A stretch of DNA of 64,000 nt. It comes from Chloroflexota bacterium. GTDB taxonomy: Bacteria > Chloroflexota > Limnocylindria > Limnocylindrales > CSP1-4. The stretch spans positions 7,091-71,090 of the forward strand of contig JAUJOH010000001.1 in the NCBI GenBank assembly GCA_030447745.1, read 5' to 3'. A program made the position numbers and the translations under genes. The notes below the pieces were generated by a model. It saw nothing but the letters and a program-made list of their open reading frames with translations. It was not told where the DNA came from and did not search any database. Positions 25,466 through 33,739 of this stretch are shown piece by piece; the first letter of the stretch is position 1; each line of letters begins with the position of its first letter.

Positions 25466-25542
25466 GGGCGGCTAGCTCAGCTGGTTAGAGCACTTGCTTG
25501 ACATGCAAGAGGTCACTGGTTCGAGTCCAGTGTCGCCCACCA
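25466..25542 (+). tRNA. tRNA-Val (GAC), CCA encoded
   Basis: 77 bases with a full cloverleaf: acceptor GGGCGGC/GTCGCCC, D arm GCTC/GAGC, anticodon stem CTTGC/GCAAG around TTGACAT (anticodon GAC), T arm ACTGG-TTCGAGT-CCAGT, discriminator A and encoded CCA at 25540-25542. It is the attachment site of the element on its left. Confidence 0.95.
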
Positions 25543-25554
25543 TCACCTGAACGC

Positions 25555-25790
25555 TTCGATCGGGATACGCCCGTCGAAGGGGCCACCAGAGAGCCGGGTC
25601 TGGCTGCGAGCCCGGCGGCGACCGACGACCCAGGTACCACCCGTGAGCGGCCGGCGAACCGGCCCGGGATCCGCCCGTTAGCGCGGGCACGAGAGCGCCG
25701 ACCGGTTCGCCGGCGGCGAACGTGGGTGGAACCGCGGGGGCTCGACCTCTCGTCCTGCATTGGACGGGAGGATTTCTTTTTCTCGGAGGC
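25555..25790 (+). promoter_or_regulatory. T-box riboswitch upstream of thrS
   Basis: The T-box core AACGTGGGTGGAACCGCGG at 25719-25737 matches the family consensus (AAnnnnGGGTGGnACCGCG). It is followed by a terminator stem CCTCTCGTCC/GGACGGGAGG (25746-25771) and a T-run (ATTTCTTTTT). The GC-rich 5' part would be stem I; ACC at 25636-25638 (GGTACCACC) is a plausible threonine specifier, but I did not fold it. Uncharged tRNA-Thr pairing with the T-box bulge should favour antitermination and thrS expression. Confidence 0.85.
25746..25782 (+). terminator. Regulated terminator of the thrS T-box
   Basis: A 10-base-pair stem (one G-U pair) with a 6-base loop, followed by a T-rich run; it lies between the T-box core and the GGAGG ribosome-binding site at 25785-25789. 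Confidence 0.8.
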
Positions 25791-25794
25791 GGAG

Positions 25795-27663
25795 ATGGCG
25801 AACGAGGCACCCGCGGCGCAGGAGACGGTCGGGGTCGGCGATGCGGACGAGCTGTTCGAGGCGCCCGGCGCGCGGCTCGGCCGAGGAGCTCCTCGACGCG
25901 CTGGCGGGCCACGAGCTCGACCCGATGCGGCACTCGGCGGCGCACGTCATGGCCGAGGCGGTGCTCGACCTGTTTCCCGGGCGCGAGGCTCGGGATCGGA
26001 CCCGCCATCGTCGACGGCTTCTACTACGACTTCGAGCTCCCGCGCCCACTCAAGCCGGACGACCTGGCTGCCATTGAGGCCCGGATGGGGGAGTCGGTGG
26101 CCGCAGACCATCCGTTCGTCCGGCGCGAGCTGCCGCCGGACGAGGGAGGGCCTTCTTCGCCGAGCGGGGCCAGCTGTTCAAGGTGGAGATCCTCGACGAC
26201 CTGGCGACCCGCGCCCGAGAGAACGGCACGCCGATGCCGCCGACGTCCTGTACGAGCACGGTCCCTTCGTCGACCTGTGCAAGGGGCCGCACGTCGAGCG
26301 CACGGGTGCGATCGGTCCGTTCAAGCTGCTCGCCGTCGCCGGTGCGTACTGGCGGGGCGACGAGAAGCGGCCGATGCTCCAGCGGATCTACGGCACGGTC
26401 TGGGCGACGCAGGAGCAGCTGGACCAGTACCTGTGGCGCCGCGAGGCGAGGCGAAGAAGCGCGACCACCGCCGGCTCGGGGGTTCAGCTCGACCTCTTCT
26501 CGTTCAACAACGTCTCGCCCGGGTCGGCGTTCTGGCATCCGAAGGGACAGCGCATCTGGCGGACGCTCGAGGGAGCGATGCGCGAGCTCCAGGAACGCCG
26601 CGGCTACCAGGAGGTCTCGACCCCGATCGTGGTGAGCGAGCGGCTGTGGCAGCAGTCCGGCCACTGGGACCACTACCGGGACAACATGTTCCTGATCGAG
26701 TCGGAGGGGCAGACGTTCAGCCTCAAGCCGATGAACTGCCCCGAGGCGACGGTCCTCTACAAGTCGAAGGTCCGCTCGTACCGCGACCTGCCGCTCCGGT
26801 ACAGCGAGTTCGGCCGCCTGCACCGGAACGAGCGGTCCGGCACGCTGTCCGGGCTGACCCGCGTCCGCCACTTCATCCAGGACGACGCGCACAACTTCGT
26901 CCGCCCGGACCAGCTGATGGCCGAGCTGCAGGCGGTCCTCGGCGAGGTCAGCGAGGCGTATTCGTGGTTCGGGCTCGAGCCGCGTTTCGCGTTCGCGACG
27001 AGGCCGGACGACGCGATCGGCGATCCCGCGCTCTGGGAGCGCGCCGAGGCGCTGATGAAGGAGGCGCTCGACTCGACGGGCGCCAACTACGTCGTCAAGC
27101 CGAAGGACGGGACGTTCTACGCGCCGAAGATCGACATCTACATCGACGACGCCCTCGGGCGCGAGTGGCAGATGGCGACGATCCAGATCGACCTGCTCAT
27201 GCTGCCCGAGCGGTTCGACCTCACGTACGTCGACGAGTCCGGGCAGGCGCAGCGCCCGATGGCGATCCACCGCGCGATCTACGGCTCGCTCGAGCGGTTC
27301 ATCGGGATCCTCGTCGAGCACTTCGCGGGTGCGCTGCCGCTGTGGGTCGCGCCGGTTCAGGCGGTGCTCATCCCGATCGCCGATCGGCACGTCGCCGGCG
27401 CCCGCGAGCTCGAGGCGGTCATGCGCTCCCGGGCGCTTCGCGTGGAGGTCGACGCGTCCGACAACCGGATGCAGAACAAGATCCGGATCGCGCAGGGGCA
27501 GAAGGTCCCGTACATGGTCGTGCTCGGCGACCGGGAGATCGAGGCGCGTGCGGCCACGGTCCGGCGGCGCGGTGCCGGAAAGGACGAGCCGCAGGAGACG
27601 CTCGGCTGGGACGAGCTTGCGGAGCGGCTGGCGACCGAGGCGCGCGAGCGGCGCGTGACGTAG
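25795..27663 (+). CDS. thrS: Threonyl-tRNA synthetase without TGS domain (frame-disrupted N-terminal third)
   Basis: ATG 25795 follows GGAGGCGGAG. Segments in changing frames give [60 protein letters not shown] and [18 protein letters not shown]; the rest is continuous from about 26.48 kb. The class II core and anticodon-binding domain are complete ([33 protein letters not shown]-terminal [16 protein letters not shown]). The HxxxH editing motif [13 protein letters not shown] begins near residue 50, leaving no room for the N-terminal TGS domain found in most bacterial ThrRS. About six frame changes between 25.88 and 26.48 kb are probably sequence errors in an essential gene. Confidence 0.85.
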   Translation: MANEAPAAQETVGVGDADELFEAPGARLGRGAPRRAGGPRARPDAALGGARHGRGGARPVSRARGSGSDPPSSTASTTTSSSRAHSSRTTWLPLRPGWGSRWPQTIRSSGASCRRTREGLLRRAGPAVQGGDPRRPGDPRPRERHADAADVLYEHGPFVDLCKGPHVERTGAIGPFKLLAVAGAYWRGDEKRPMLQRIYGTVWATQEQLDQYLWRREARRRSATTAGSGVQLDLFSFNNVSPGSAFWHPKGQRIWRTLEGAMRELQERRGYQEVSTPIVVSERLWQQSGHWDHYRDNMFLIESEGQTFSLKPMNCPEATVLYKSKVRSYRDLPLRYSEFGRLHRNERSGTLSGLTRVRHFIQDDAHNFVRPDQLMAELQAVLGEVSEAYSWFGLEPRFAFATRPDDAIGDPALWERAEALMKEALDSTGANYVVKPKDGTFYAPKIDIYIDDALGREWQMATIQIDLLMLPERFDLTYVDESGQAQRPMAIHRAIYGSLERFIGILVEHFAGALPLWVAPVQAVLIPIADRHVAGARELEAVMRSRALRVEVDASDNRMQNKIRIAQGQKVPYMVVLGDREIEARAATVRRRGAGKDEPQETLGWDELAERLATEARERRVT

Positions 27664-27680
27664 GCTCGCGGGCCGTCGGG

Positions 27681-27761
27681 CCGAGAGCGCGGCGGGGGAC
27701 ATCGGGCAGGCCGTGGCCGCGGCCAGCCGACCCTGCCCTCGGCCGCCCGCCGCGCTCTCGG
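27681..27761. repeat. Long inverted repeat directly after thrS
   Basis: CCGAGAGCGCGGCGGG (27681-27696) and CCCGCCGCGCTCTCGG (27746-27761) pair perfectly over 16 bases, with an inner GGGCAGG/CCTGCCC pair and a GGCCGCGGCC palindrome at the tip. No U-run follows, so it may stabilise a 3' end or act as a pause rather than a simple terminator. Confidence 0.55.
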
Positions 27762-27769
27762 CCGCCGCC

Positions 27770-27905
27770 GCGCTCAGCGACGGTGAGCGGTTCCTCGACG
27801 AATGAGCGCGGATCCGCGCTCATTTCGCATCCCCGGCGCTCCACCACGCTCGAGCGTGTCGCGTTCGCTCAGCGGTACTGAGGATCGCGCCGCTTCTCCG
27901 ATCAA
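27770..27905 (+). repeat. Intergenic repeat copy A (pair of 5984-6119)
   Basis: 136 bases, ungapped and about 83% identical to the reverse strand near 6 kb. It includes the perfect 20-base palindrome TGAGCGCGGATCCGCGCTCA (27803-27822) and a CTCAG-CGGTA-CTGAG hairpin (27868-27882). It sits in the 720-base thrS-infC gap. Confidence 0.6.
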
Positions 27906-28025
27906 GCTCGGCCTCGCGGCGCTCATCGAGCCGGTCGCCTCGGCCGGGGCAGGCGTCGGGGCGGCGCGTCCCCGGCCGTCCTCGATCCCGCGTTCGGTCG
28001 AGGGGAGATGCGCGTTAACTGCCCG

Positions 28026-28220
28026 GTTCGTTTCACCTACTGGCGCTGGTGGTAGCGGGCGCACCGCCCGTTTCAACGAGCAACGGTGCTCGCTCGAAGG
28101 AACAAGTGAGGCCAGACGGCGGAGCGCGGCGTGCTCGGGCGCCCATGCGCGTCGGCCAGACCGCGGGCACGATGCGCGCCGCGTACCACCGGGGTGCCTG
28201 GATGAAACAAGCCCGCCGCC
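28026..28220 (+). repeat. Conserved non-coding block upstream of infC
   Basis: GTTCGTTTCACCT at 28026-28038 and a block ending GGATGAAACAAGCCCGCC (28200-28217) reappear with similar spacing upstream of rny (55812 and 55997). The GTTTCA and TGAAAC cores are complementary and could close a large stem. Between them, GCGGGC-GCACC-GCCCGT forms a local hairpin. Confidence 0.45.
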
Positions 28221-28383
28221 TGATCCCTGCCCGCGAGGTGCAGTGGTCGCCCAAAGGTGCCGGGCTCGGTCGATTGATCGCCTGAAGGGGCCTGTGCTAC
28301 GATCCCGCGGCGACTGAACCCGGGCGCGAGCGTGCCTCCGTCTCCGTCGCGGATCACCGAAAGCAACAACGAAGGGGCCAGCC

Positions 28384-29180
28384 ATAGCAAGAGACCTGCG
28401 CGTCAACCAGATGATCCGGATCCCCCAGGTCCGGGTGATTGATGAAGAGGGCAATCAGCTCGGCGTGATGCCGACACCTCGGGCCCTCGACATGGCGCAG
28501 GAGCGTGGCTTCGACCTCGTCGAGGTTGCCCCCATGGCTGCTCCGCCGGTCGTCCGCTTCCTCGATTTCGGTCAGTACAAGTACGAGCTGACGAAGCGGG
28601 AGAAGGACGCCAAGAAGCGTCAGCGGGTCGGCTTCAAGGAAGTCCGCCTGACGCCGAAGATCGGGCAGGGCGACTTCGACACCAAGGTTCACCGCGCGGT
28701 GGAGTTCCTGGAGGACGGCGATCGGATCAAGGTGACCGTCCGGTTCCGTGGCCGCGAGCTGACGCACCCGGAGATCGGTCGGGCGCTGCTGACGCGGTTC
28801 ACCGAGCAGATCAAGGATCACGGCGTCGTCGAGCGGGCCCCACTGCTCGAGGGCAAGCAGATGCACCTCACCGTCGCCTCGGTCCACAAGCCGAAGGTGC
28901 AGGAGGCGGGCGCTGCCGCAACGAAGGGTGCCGAGAAGGGCGATCACGCCAGGCGTGCCGACGCCAAGCCTGCCGAGAAGGGCCCCGAGGGCCAGGCGGC
29001 CCAGAAGGGCGATCAGGCCGCCGGTCCGCCCGCACCGGAGCCCGCGTCTCGGCCCACAGCCGTGGCGTCGAACGGGACCGGCGCGCCGGCGCCCGCACAA
29101 CGCAACACGACTGGCGACGGAGCCGTCCGGCCCCGCGCGCGACCCAGCCGGTGGTGGCGCCGGCAACGACAGGAGAGTGA
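28384..29180 (+). CDS. infC: Translation initiation factor IF-3, probably from an AUA start codon
   Basis: The IF3 N-terminus (ARDLRVNQ then RIPQVRVIDEEGNQLGVMPT) begins immediately after ATA at 28384, which has GAAGGGG at ideal spacing; the next ATG (28411) would cut off the conserved ARDLRVN. The N- and C-domains are complete (KVTVRFRGRELTHPEIGRALL). A Lys/Ala/Pro-rich tail follows. As written the frame continues into L35, but a one-base change in the GCGCGCG run near 29.14 kb would give TQPVVAPATTGE and a stop at 29178. IF3 discriminates start codons and autoregulates infC through its rare initiation codon in E. coli; that would fit here. Confidence 0.88.
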
Positions 29181-29187
29181 GGCCGGC

Positions 29188-29397
29188 GTGCCGAAGATCA
29201 AGAGCCACAAGGCGGCCCAGAAGCGCATCGGCGTGACCGGAAGCGGCAAGGCCATTCGCGTCCGCGCCTGGCGGGGCCATCACCTCGAGATCAAGTCGTC
29301 GCGGCGGACCCGCCGCTACGCCGGCAAGTCCGTCCTCGGGACGGAGCACGCGCGGCAGGTCCAGCGGCTGCTCCCGTACCTGAAGAAGAACGGGTAG
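29188..29397 (+). CDS. rpmI: 50S ribosomal protein L35
   Basis: 69 residues from GTG 29188: [20 protein letters not shown], then [15 protein letters not shown] and RLLPYLKKN. This is the whole L35 protein. AGGAG lies 12 bases upstream. In the sequence as given it is in frame with infC, which is odd because every bacterium I know encodes it separately. Part of the infC-rpmI-rplT operon. Confidence 0.92.
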   Translation: MPKIKSHKAAQKRIGVTGSGKAIRVRAWRGHHLEIKSSRRTRRYAGKSVLGTEHARQVQRLLPYLKKNG

Positions 29398-29401
29398 TCG
29401 G

Positions 29402-29752
29402 ATGGCACGAGTCAAGCGCGGCGTTGCCGCGCACCGGCGACACAAGCGGCTGCTCCAGGCGGCCGCGGGCCGCAAGGGCACCCGGTCGCGGCTGGTCAAG
29501 CCGGCGCGCGAGGCGCTCCTGCATGCGATGGCCTATGCCACCCGCGATCGCAAGCAGCGCAAGCGCCAACTTCGCCAGCTGTGGATCATCCGGATCAACG
29601 CCGGTGCCCGTCAGCACGGCGTGACCTACGGGCAGCTGATCGCCGGCCTCAAGAAGGCGGACATCGCGCTCGATCGGAAGATCCTGGCCGACCTTGCCGT
29701 GCGCGATGCGGCGGCGTTTGGACGCATCGTGGAGATCGCCCGCGGCGCCTGA
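29402..29752 (+). CDS. rplT: 50S ribosomal protein L20
   Basis: 116 residues starting [20 protein letters not shown], followed by [22 protein letters not shown] and [19 protein letters not shown]. It has the full L20 length and pattern. It lies 4 bases after rpmI and is followed by a strong terminator. L20 binds 23S rRNA early in assembly and, in some bacteria, represses its own operon; no binding mimic was identified here. Confidence 0.96.
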   Translation: MARVKRGVAAHRRHKRLLQAAAGRKGTRSRLVKPAREALLHAMAYATRDRKQRKRQLRQLWIIRINAGARQHGVTYGQLIAGLKKADIALDRKILADLAVRDAAAFGRIVEIARGA

Positions 29753-29789
29753 GCGTATCGGCTCACCCGGACTCCGGGCATCTCCGACG

Positions 29790-29820
29790 GCCTCGACCGT
29801 CCCCGACGGTCGAGGCTTCA
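29790..29820 (+). terminator. Intrinsic terminator after rplT
   Basis: Perfect 12-base-pair stem GCCTCGACCGTC / GACGGTCGAGGC with loop CCC, then TTCAT. Confidence 0.8.
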
Positions 29821-29848
29821 TGATTCACCGGCCGCAGACGAGGAGACC

Positions 29849-30889
29849 GTGGATCTCGCGGGACTGACCGAGGACCTGCACGCGCTGCGCGACGAAGCGA
29901 TCGCCGCCGCGCGCGCGGCTGCCTCGACCGGCGACCTCGAGCAGCTCGAGGTGGACCTGCTCGGCAAGAAGGGCCGGCTCACCGTCGTGCTGCGCGGAAT
30001 CGGATCGCTGCCCGCCGAGGACCGCCCGCGCGTCGGGGCCATCGCGAACGAGGTCCAGACCGCCATGCGCTCGGCGCTCGCGGACGCGGCGAGCTCGCTG
30101 CGCAGCCGCGAGCTCGCCGATCGCCTCGCCGCCGAGGCCGTCGACGTGACGACGCCGGGTCGCTCCATCCGTCGCGGCACGTACCACCCGATCGTCGAGA
30201 CCGCCGACCGGATCACCCGGATCTTCGAGCAGTTCGGCTTCGTGGTCTACGAGGGTCCGGAGGTCGAGGACGACCTGACGAACTTCCGGATGCTCAACAT
30301 CCCGCAGGACCACCCGGCGCGCGACCTGTGGGACACGCTGTACGTGGACGTCGAGAACCACCTGCTCCGCACCCACACCTCGCCGGGGCAGATCCGGGTG
30401 ATGCAGTCGACACGGCCGCCGATCCGAGCCCTCCTGCCGGGCCGCTGCTTCCGCTACGAGGCGGTCGACGCCAGCCACGCCAGCGAGTTCTTCCAGGTCG
30501 AGGGGCTGATGGTCGACGAGGGCACGACCCTCGCCGATCTCAAGGGTCTCCTCGACCAGTTCGCGCAGGCGATGTACGGGCGGGGCCAGCGGACCCGGTT
30601 CCGGCCGGGCTATTACCCGTTCACGGAGCCGTCAGTCGCGTTCGACGTCGAGTGCCTCGTCTGCGGCGGCTCAGGCTGCCCGGCCTGCTCGCGCACCGGC
30701 TGGATGACGATTCTCGGGGCCGGCATGGTCCACCCGGTCGTCCTCCAGTACGGCGGGATCGATCCGGAGCGCTACCAGGGCTTCGCCTTCGGCATGGGCG
30801 TCGAGCGGATCGCCAACCTCCGCCACGCCGTCACGGACCTGCGCCTGTACATGGAGAACGACCTCCGCTTCCTCGAGCAGTTCCGATGA
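29849..30889 (+). CDS. pheS: Phenylalanyl-tRNA synthetase alpha subunit
   Basis: 346 residues from GTG 29849, with AGGAG upstream. An N-terminal coiled coil (EQLEVDLLGKKGRLTVVLRG) precedes the class II core: EGPEVEDDLTNFRMLNIPQ, HTSPGQIRVMQ (motif 2 region), a CLVCGGSGCPAC Cys-rich insert and motif 3 GMGVERIANL. It forms an alpha2-beta2 enzyme with PheT and charges tRNA-Phe. Its stop overlaps the pheT ATG. Confidence 0.96.
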   Translation: MDLAGLTEDLHALRDEAIAAARAAASTGDLEQLEVDLLGKKGRLTVVLRGIGSLPAEDRPRVGAIANEVQTAMRSALADAASSLRSRELADRLAAEAVDVTTPGRSIRRGTYHPIVETADRITRIFEQFGFVVYEGPEVEDDLTNFRMLNIPQDHPARDLWDTLYVDVENHLLRTHTSPGQIRVMQSTRPPIRALLPGRCFRYEAVDASHASEFFQVEGLMVDEGTTLADLKGLLDQFAQAMYGRGQRTRFRPGYYPFTEPSVAFDVECLVCGGSGCPACSRTGWMTILGAGMVHPVVLQYGGIDPERYQGFAFGMGVERIANLRHAVTDLRLYMENDLRFLEQFR

Positions 30890-33396
30890 GAGTCCCGCTG
30901 TCCTGGCTCCGGGACTACGTCGACGTCGAGCTGACGCCCGAACAGCTGGCCGAGCGCCTCACGCTGCTCGGGATGGAGGTCCAGAAGATCGAGCGATGGG
31001 GCGCCGACTGGAAGGATGTCGTGGTCGGCGAGCTCTTGGCCGTCGAGCGTCATCCCCACGCGGACCGGCTGTTCCTGACTCGCGTCACCGTGGGAGCCGG
31101 GGAGCCGCTCGACATCGTCTGCGGCGCGACGAACATCGCGCCCGGTCAGCGGGTGCCGGTGGCGCTGCCCGGGGCGGTGCTGCCCGGTGGACGGAGGATC
31201 GAGCGGACCGAGAAGATGGGGGTCACCAGCAATGGGATGCTCTGCTCGGGCGACGAGCTCCGGCTGACGGCCGACGCGGACGAGATCCTGATCCTGTCCG
31301 ACACGGCACCGCTCGGCGCCGAGTTGATCAGCCTCTACGGCGACATCGTCCTCGACGTCGACGTCAAGCCGAACCGGGGCGACGCGCTCAGCCTCGTCGG
31401 CCTCGCGCGCGAGGTGGCCGCCGCCACCGGGGCGCAGATACGGTGGCCGGAGACCGATCCGGTCGAGGGCGGCGACGACATCGAGCAGCGGCTCGCGGTC
31501 ACCGTCGAGGCCCCGGACCTCTGCCCGCGGTTCGTGGCGCGCCGCCTGTCGGGCGTCCGCGTCGGTGCCTCGCCGGACCTGGTCCAGATGCGCCTCCTCG
31601 CCGCGGGCATGCGCCCGGTCAGCAACGTCGTCGACGCCTCGAACTACGTGATGCTGGAGCTGGGCAAGCCGATCCACACCTTCGATGCCGCGGCGATCGC
31701 CGCGGGCACCGACGGCCGGGCGACGATCGTCGTCCGGCGCGCGCGCCAGGACGAGCCGCTCGAAACGCTCGATCACGTCCGGCGGACGCTGGACCGGGAG
31801 ACGCTCGTGATCGCCGACCCGGAACGGGCCCTCGGCATCGCCGGGATCATGGGCGGCGCGGACTCCGAGGTGAGCGAGACGACCACCGACGTCGTCGTCG
31901 AGTCGGCCATCTTCGATCCGGTGGCGATCCGGCGGACCGGCCAGCGCTACGCCCTCCGGTCCGAGGCGAGCCTGCGGTTCGAGAAGGGCCACGAGGTGCG
32001 GCTGGCGCGCATCGGCGCCGACCGTTGCGCCCGGCTGGTCGCCGAGTGGGCCGGCGGCGACGTCGCCCGGGGCCGCGTCGACAGCGACTCGGTCGAGCCG
32101 GCACCATCGACGGTCACCTTCCGCCCGGATCGGGTCAACCGGCTGCTCGGCACGTCGCTGTCGGTCGACGAGCAGCGTGCCCTGCTCGCACGCGTCGGCC
32201 TCGAGTCGGAGGCCGCGGAGCCGGACGATCGCGTCACCGTCGCGCTCGAGCCGCAGCCCGTGGTCGTCGAGCCCGCGCCCGGGACGGCGATCACGGCGCT
32301 CGTCCCGACCTGGCGGCGGGACATCGTGATCGAGGCGGACGTCGCCGAGGAGGTCGCGCGCGTCCGCGGCTACGACGTCGTGCCGTCGGTGCTTCCGCAT
32401 ACCCCGATGCCGGGCTGGCGACCGTCGCCGCTCGAGGTCCGCGACGCCGTTCGCGAGATGCTGATCGGCGCCGGGCTGTCCGAGGTCATCACGTTCGCCC
32501 TCGTCTCGCCGCGGCTTCACGACGCGTTCGGGCTGCGCGCCCCGGTCCCGTCGGTCGGCGGCGAGCCGCCGCCGGGCGGCGATCGGATCGAGGTCACCAA
32601 CCCGCTGTCGCGCGACCACTCGATCCTGCGACAGGGGCTGCTCGGCAGTCTTGCCGACGTCGTCGGCACGAACCGGCGGCAGGGCCGGGCGGACGTCGCG
32701 ATCTTCGAGGTCGGCAAGGGGTACGGGCGCGAGGGCGACCGGACGCGAGAGTGGTGGCGCCTCGGCGTGGCCCTGACCGGCGCCGCGGAACCAGCGGCCT
32801 GGAACCGGGCCGGGCGACCGTGGGACGTGGACGACGCGAAGGGGCTCCTCGAGCTGCTCTGCCGGCGGCTCGGGTTCGGGGAACCCGCCTACGCCGCTGA
32901 ACGCGACGAGCCCGTGCTTCATCCCGGCCGCTCGCTTCGGGCTTCCGCGACCGGCGACGGTGGCGCGCCCACGCTCGAGGCGGTCGTCGGCGAGCTCCAC
33001 CCGGACGTCGTCGGTGCGTGGGAGCTGCGTGCCGAGCGGGTCGTCGTCGCGGAGGTGGCGGTCGCGGGGCTTGGCGGTGGACAGCTCACCGCCGTCCGGG
33101 CGTCACCGCCGAGCCGTCACCCGGCCGTCGAGCGGGACCTCGCCGTCGTCGTCGCCGACGACCAGCCGGCCGCCTCGGTCGTCGACGTCATCCGGGCATC
33201 CGGGGGCGACCTCCTCCACTCGGCGACGCTCTTCGACATCTACCGCGGCGCGCCGCTCGCCGACGATGAAAAGAGCCTCGCCCACCGGCTCGTGTTCGCG
33301 GCCGACCGCACGTTGACCGAGGCGGAGATCGACGCGGCGATCGAGGGGATCACGGCGGCGGTCGCCACCGAGCTCGGGGGACGACTCAGAGCGTAG
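30886..33396 (+). CDS. pheT: Phenylalanyl-tRNA synthetase beta subunit
   Basis: 836 residues. Domains in order: MRVPLSWLRDYVDVELTPEQ start, EMAP-like tRNA-binding fold (about 40-150, with GATNIAPGQRVPVALPG), B3/B4 editing domain (NVVDASNYVMLELGKPIHTFD), B5 domain (about 400-480), catalytic-like core (HSILRQGLLGSL), and a C-terminal FDX-ACB anticodon-binding domain (RHPAVERDLAVVV). Intact and of normal length. Translationally coupled to pheS by ATGA overlap. Confidence 0.96.
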   Translation: MRVPLSWLRDYVDVELTPEQLAERLTLLGMEVQKIERWGADWKDVVVGELLAVERHPHADRLFLTRVTVGAGEPLDIVCGATNIAPGQRVPVALPGAVLPGGRRIERTEKMGVTSNGMLCSGDELRLTADADEILILSDTAPLGAELISLYGDIVLDVDVKPNRGDALSLVGLAREVAAATGAQIRWPETDPVEGGDDIEQRLAVTVEAPDLCPRFVARRLSGVRVGASPDLVQMRLLAAGMRPVSNVVDASNYVMLELGKPIHTFDAAAIAAGTDGRATIVVRRARQDEPLETLDHVRRTLDRETLVIADPERALGIAGIMGGADSEVSETTTDVVVESAIFDPVAIRRTGQRYALRSEASLRFEKGHEVRLARIGADRCARLVAEWAGGDVARGRVDSDSVEPAPSTVTFRPDRVNRLLGTSLSVDEQRALLARVGLESEAAEPDDRVTVALEPQPVVVEPAPGTAITALVPTWRRDIVIEADVAEEVARVRGYDVVPSVLPHTPMPGWRPSPLEVRDAVREMLIGAGLSEVITFALVSPRLHDAFGLRAPVPSVGGEPPPGGDRIEVTNPLSRDHSILRQGLLGSLADVVGTNRRQGRADVAIFEVGKGYGREGDRTREWWRLGVALTGAAEPAAWNRAGRPWDVDDAKGLLELLCRRLGFGEPAYAAERDEPVLHPGRSLRASATGDGGAPTLEAVVGELHPDVVGAWELRAERVVVAEVAVAGLGGGQLTAVRASPPSRHPAVERDLAVVVADDQPAASVVDVIRASGGDLLHSATLFDIYRGAPLADDEKSLAHRLVFAADRTLTEAEIDAAIEGITAAVATELGGRLRA

Positions 33397-33457
33397 CCCC
33401 GCTCCGAGCGGAGCCTCGCGCGGAGCGGCACGGGCGCTTCGGCGGCCGGCGCGGATG

Positions 33458-33660
33458 GTCACCTACCATCCCCCGTAGTGCAAGGAGCGGAGTTGTCAGG
33501 CACGTCAACCGGGCTCGCGCACGGCGGCGAGCGCCGTCGCCGCCAGCCACCATCGGGGCTAGTAGGTGACCGCGAGTCTGTGGCTTCGACCACGGGGGCT
33601 GGTAGGTGACAAGGAATCCGGCCGGCACGCGCAGCAGCACCATCCGGGCTGGTAGGGGAC
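33458..33660. repeat. GGCTGGTAGGTGAC repeat cluster between pheT and the glycosylase gene
   Basis: Three direct copies of a 20-base unit ending (A/G)GTAGG(T/G)GAC lie at 33551-33570, 33591-33610 and 33641-33660; one inverted copy (GTCACCTACCATCCCCCG) lies at 33458-33475. Direct spacing is 40 and 50 bases. The rest of the gap to 33740 shows nothing recognisable. Confidence 0.55.
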
Positions 33661-33739
33661 AAACTCGCCGCGCGGCACGAGGGATCACGGACGCGCTGGG
33701 CGCGCTCGTTGCCGCCGGCGGCACGCCGGGTCGGACCGT

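Larger units (their letters stand above)
20519..25506. mobile_element. Small integrated element at tRNA-Val(GAC)
   Basis: The left edge is a 41-base copy of the 5' half of tRNA-Val, ending just past the anticodon. The right edge is the same sequence inside the intact tRNA gene. A tyrosine recombinase gene starts about 100 bases from the intact tRNA. Between the edges are short or unfamiliar genes and several repeats not found in the housekeeping blocks outside. The usual signature is a 3' tRNA fragment at the far end; here the fragment is 5', so the incoming DNA would have supplied the 5' half and upstream region of the working tRNA gene. No replication, conjugation or phage structural genes are recognisable. 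Confidence 0.7.

Noticed and set aside
20519..25506. The integrated element as a known defence island
   Set aside because: No nuclease, helicase, methyltransferase, reverse transcriptase or toxin-antitoxin motif was recognised; only a recombinase, a GDPD and unknown small proteins.
27802..28317. + strand open frame downstream of thrS as a gene
   Set aside because: Its composition is noise, no ribosome-binding site is present, and it covers the repeat and hairpin elements; similarity to the 6 kb region is at the DNA level in all frames.
33458..33660. CRISPR array
   Set aside because: The repeat core is short, spacing is irregular (40 and 50 bases), one copy is inverted, and no cas genes are present.
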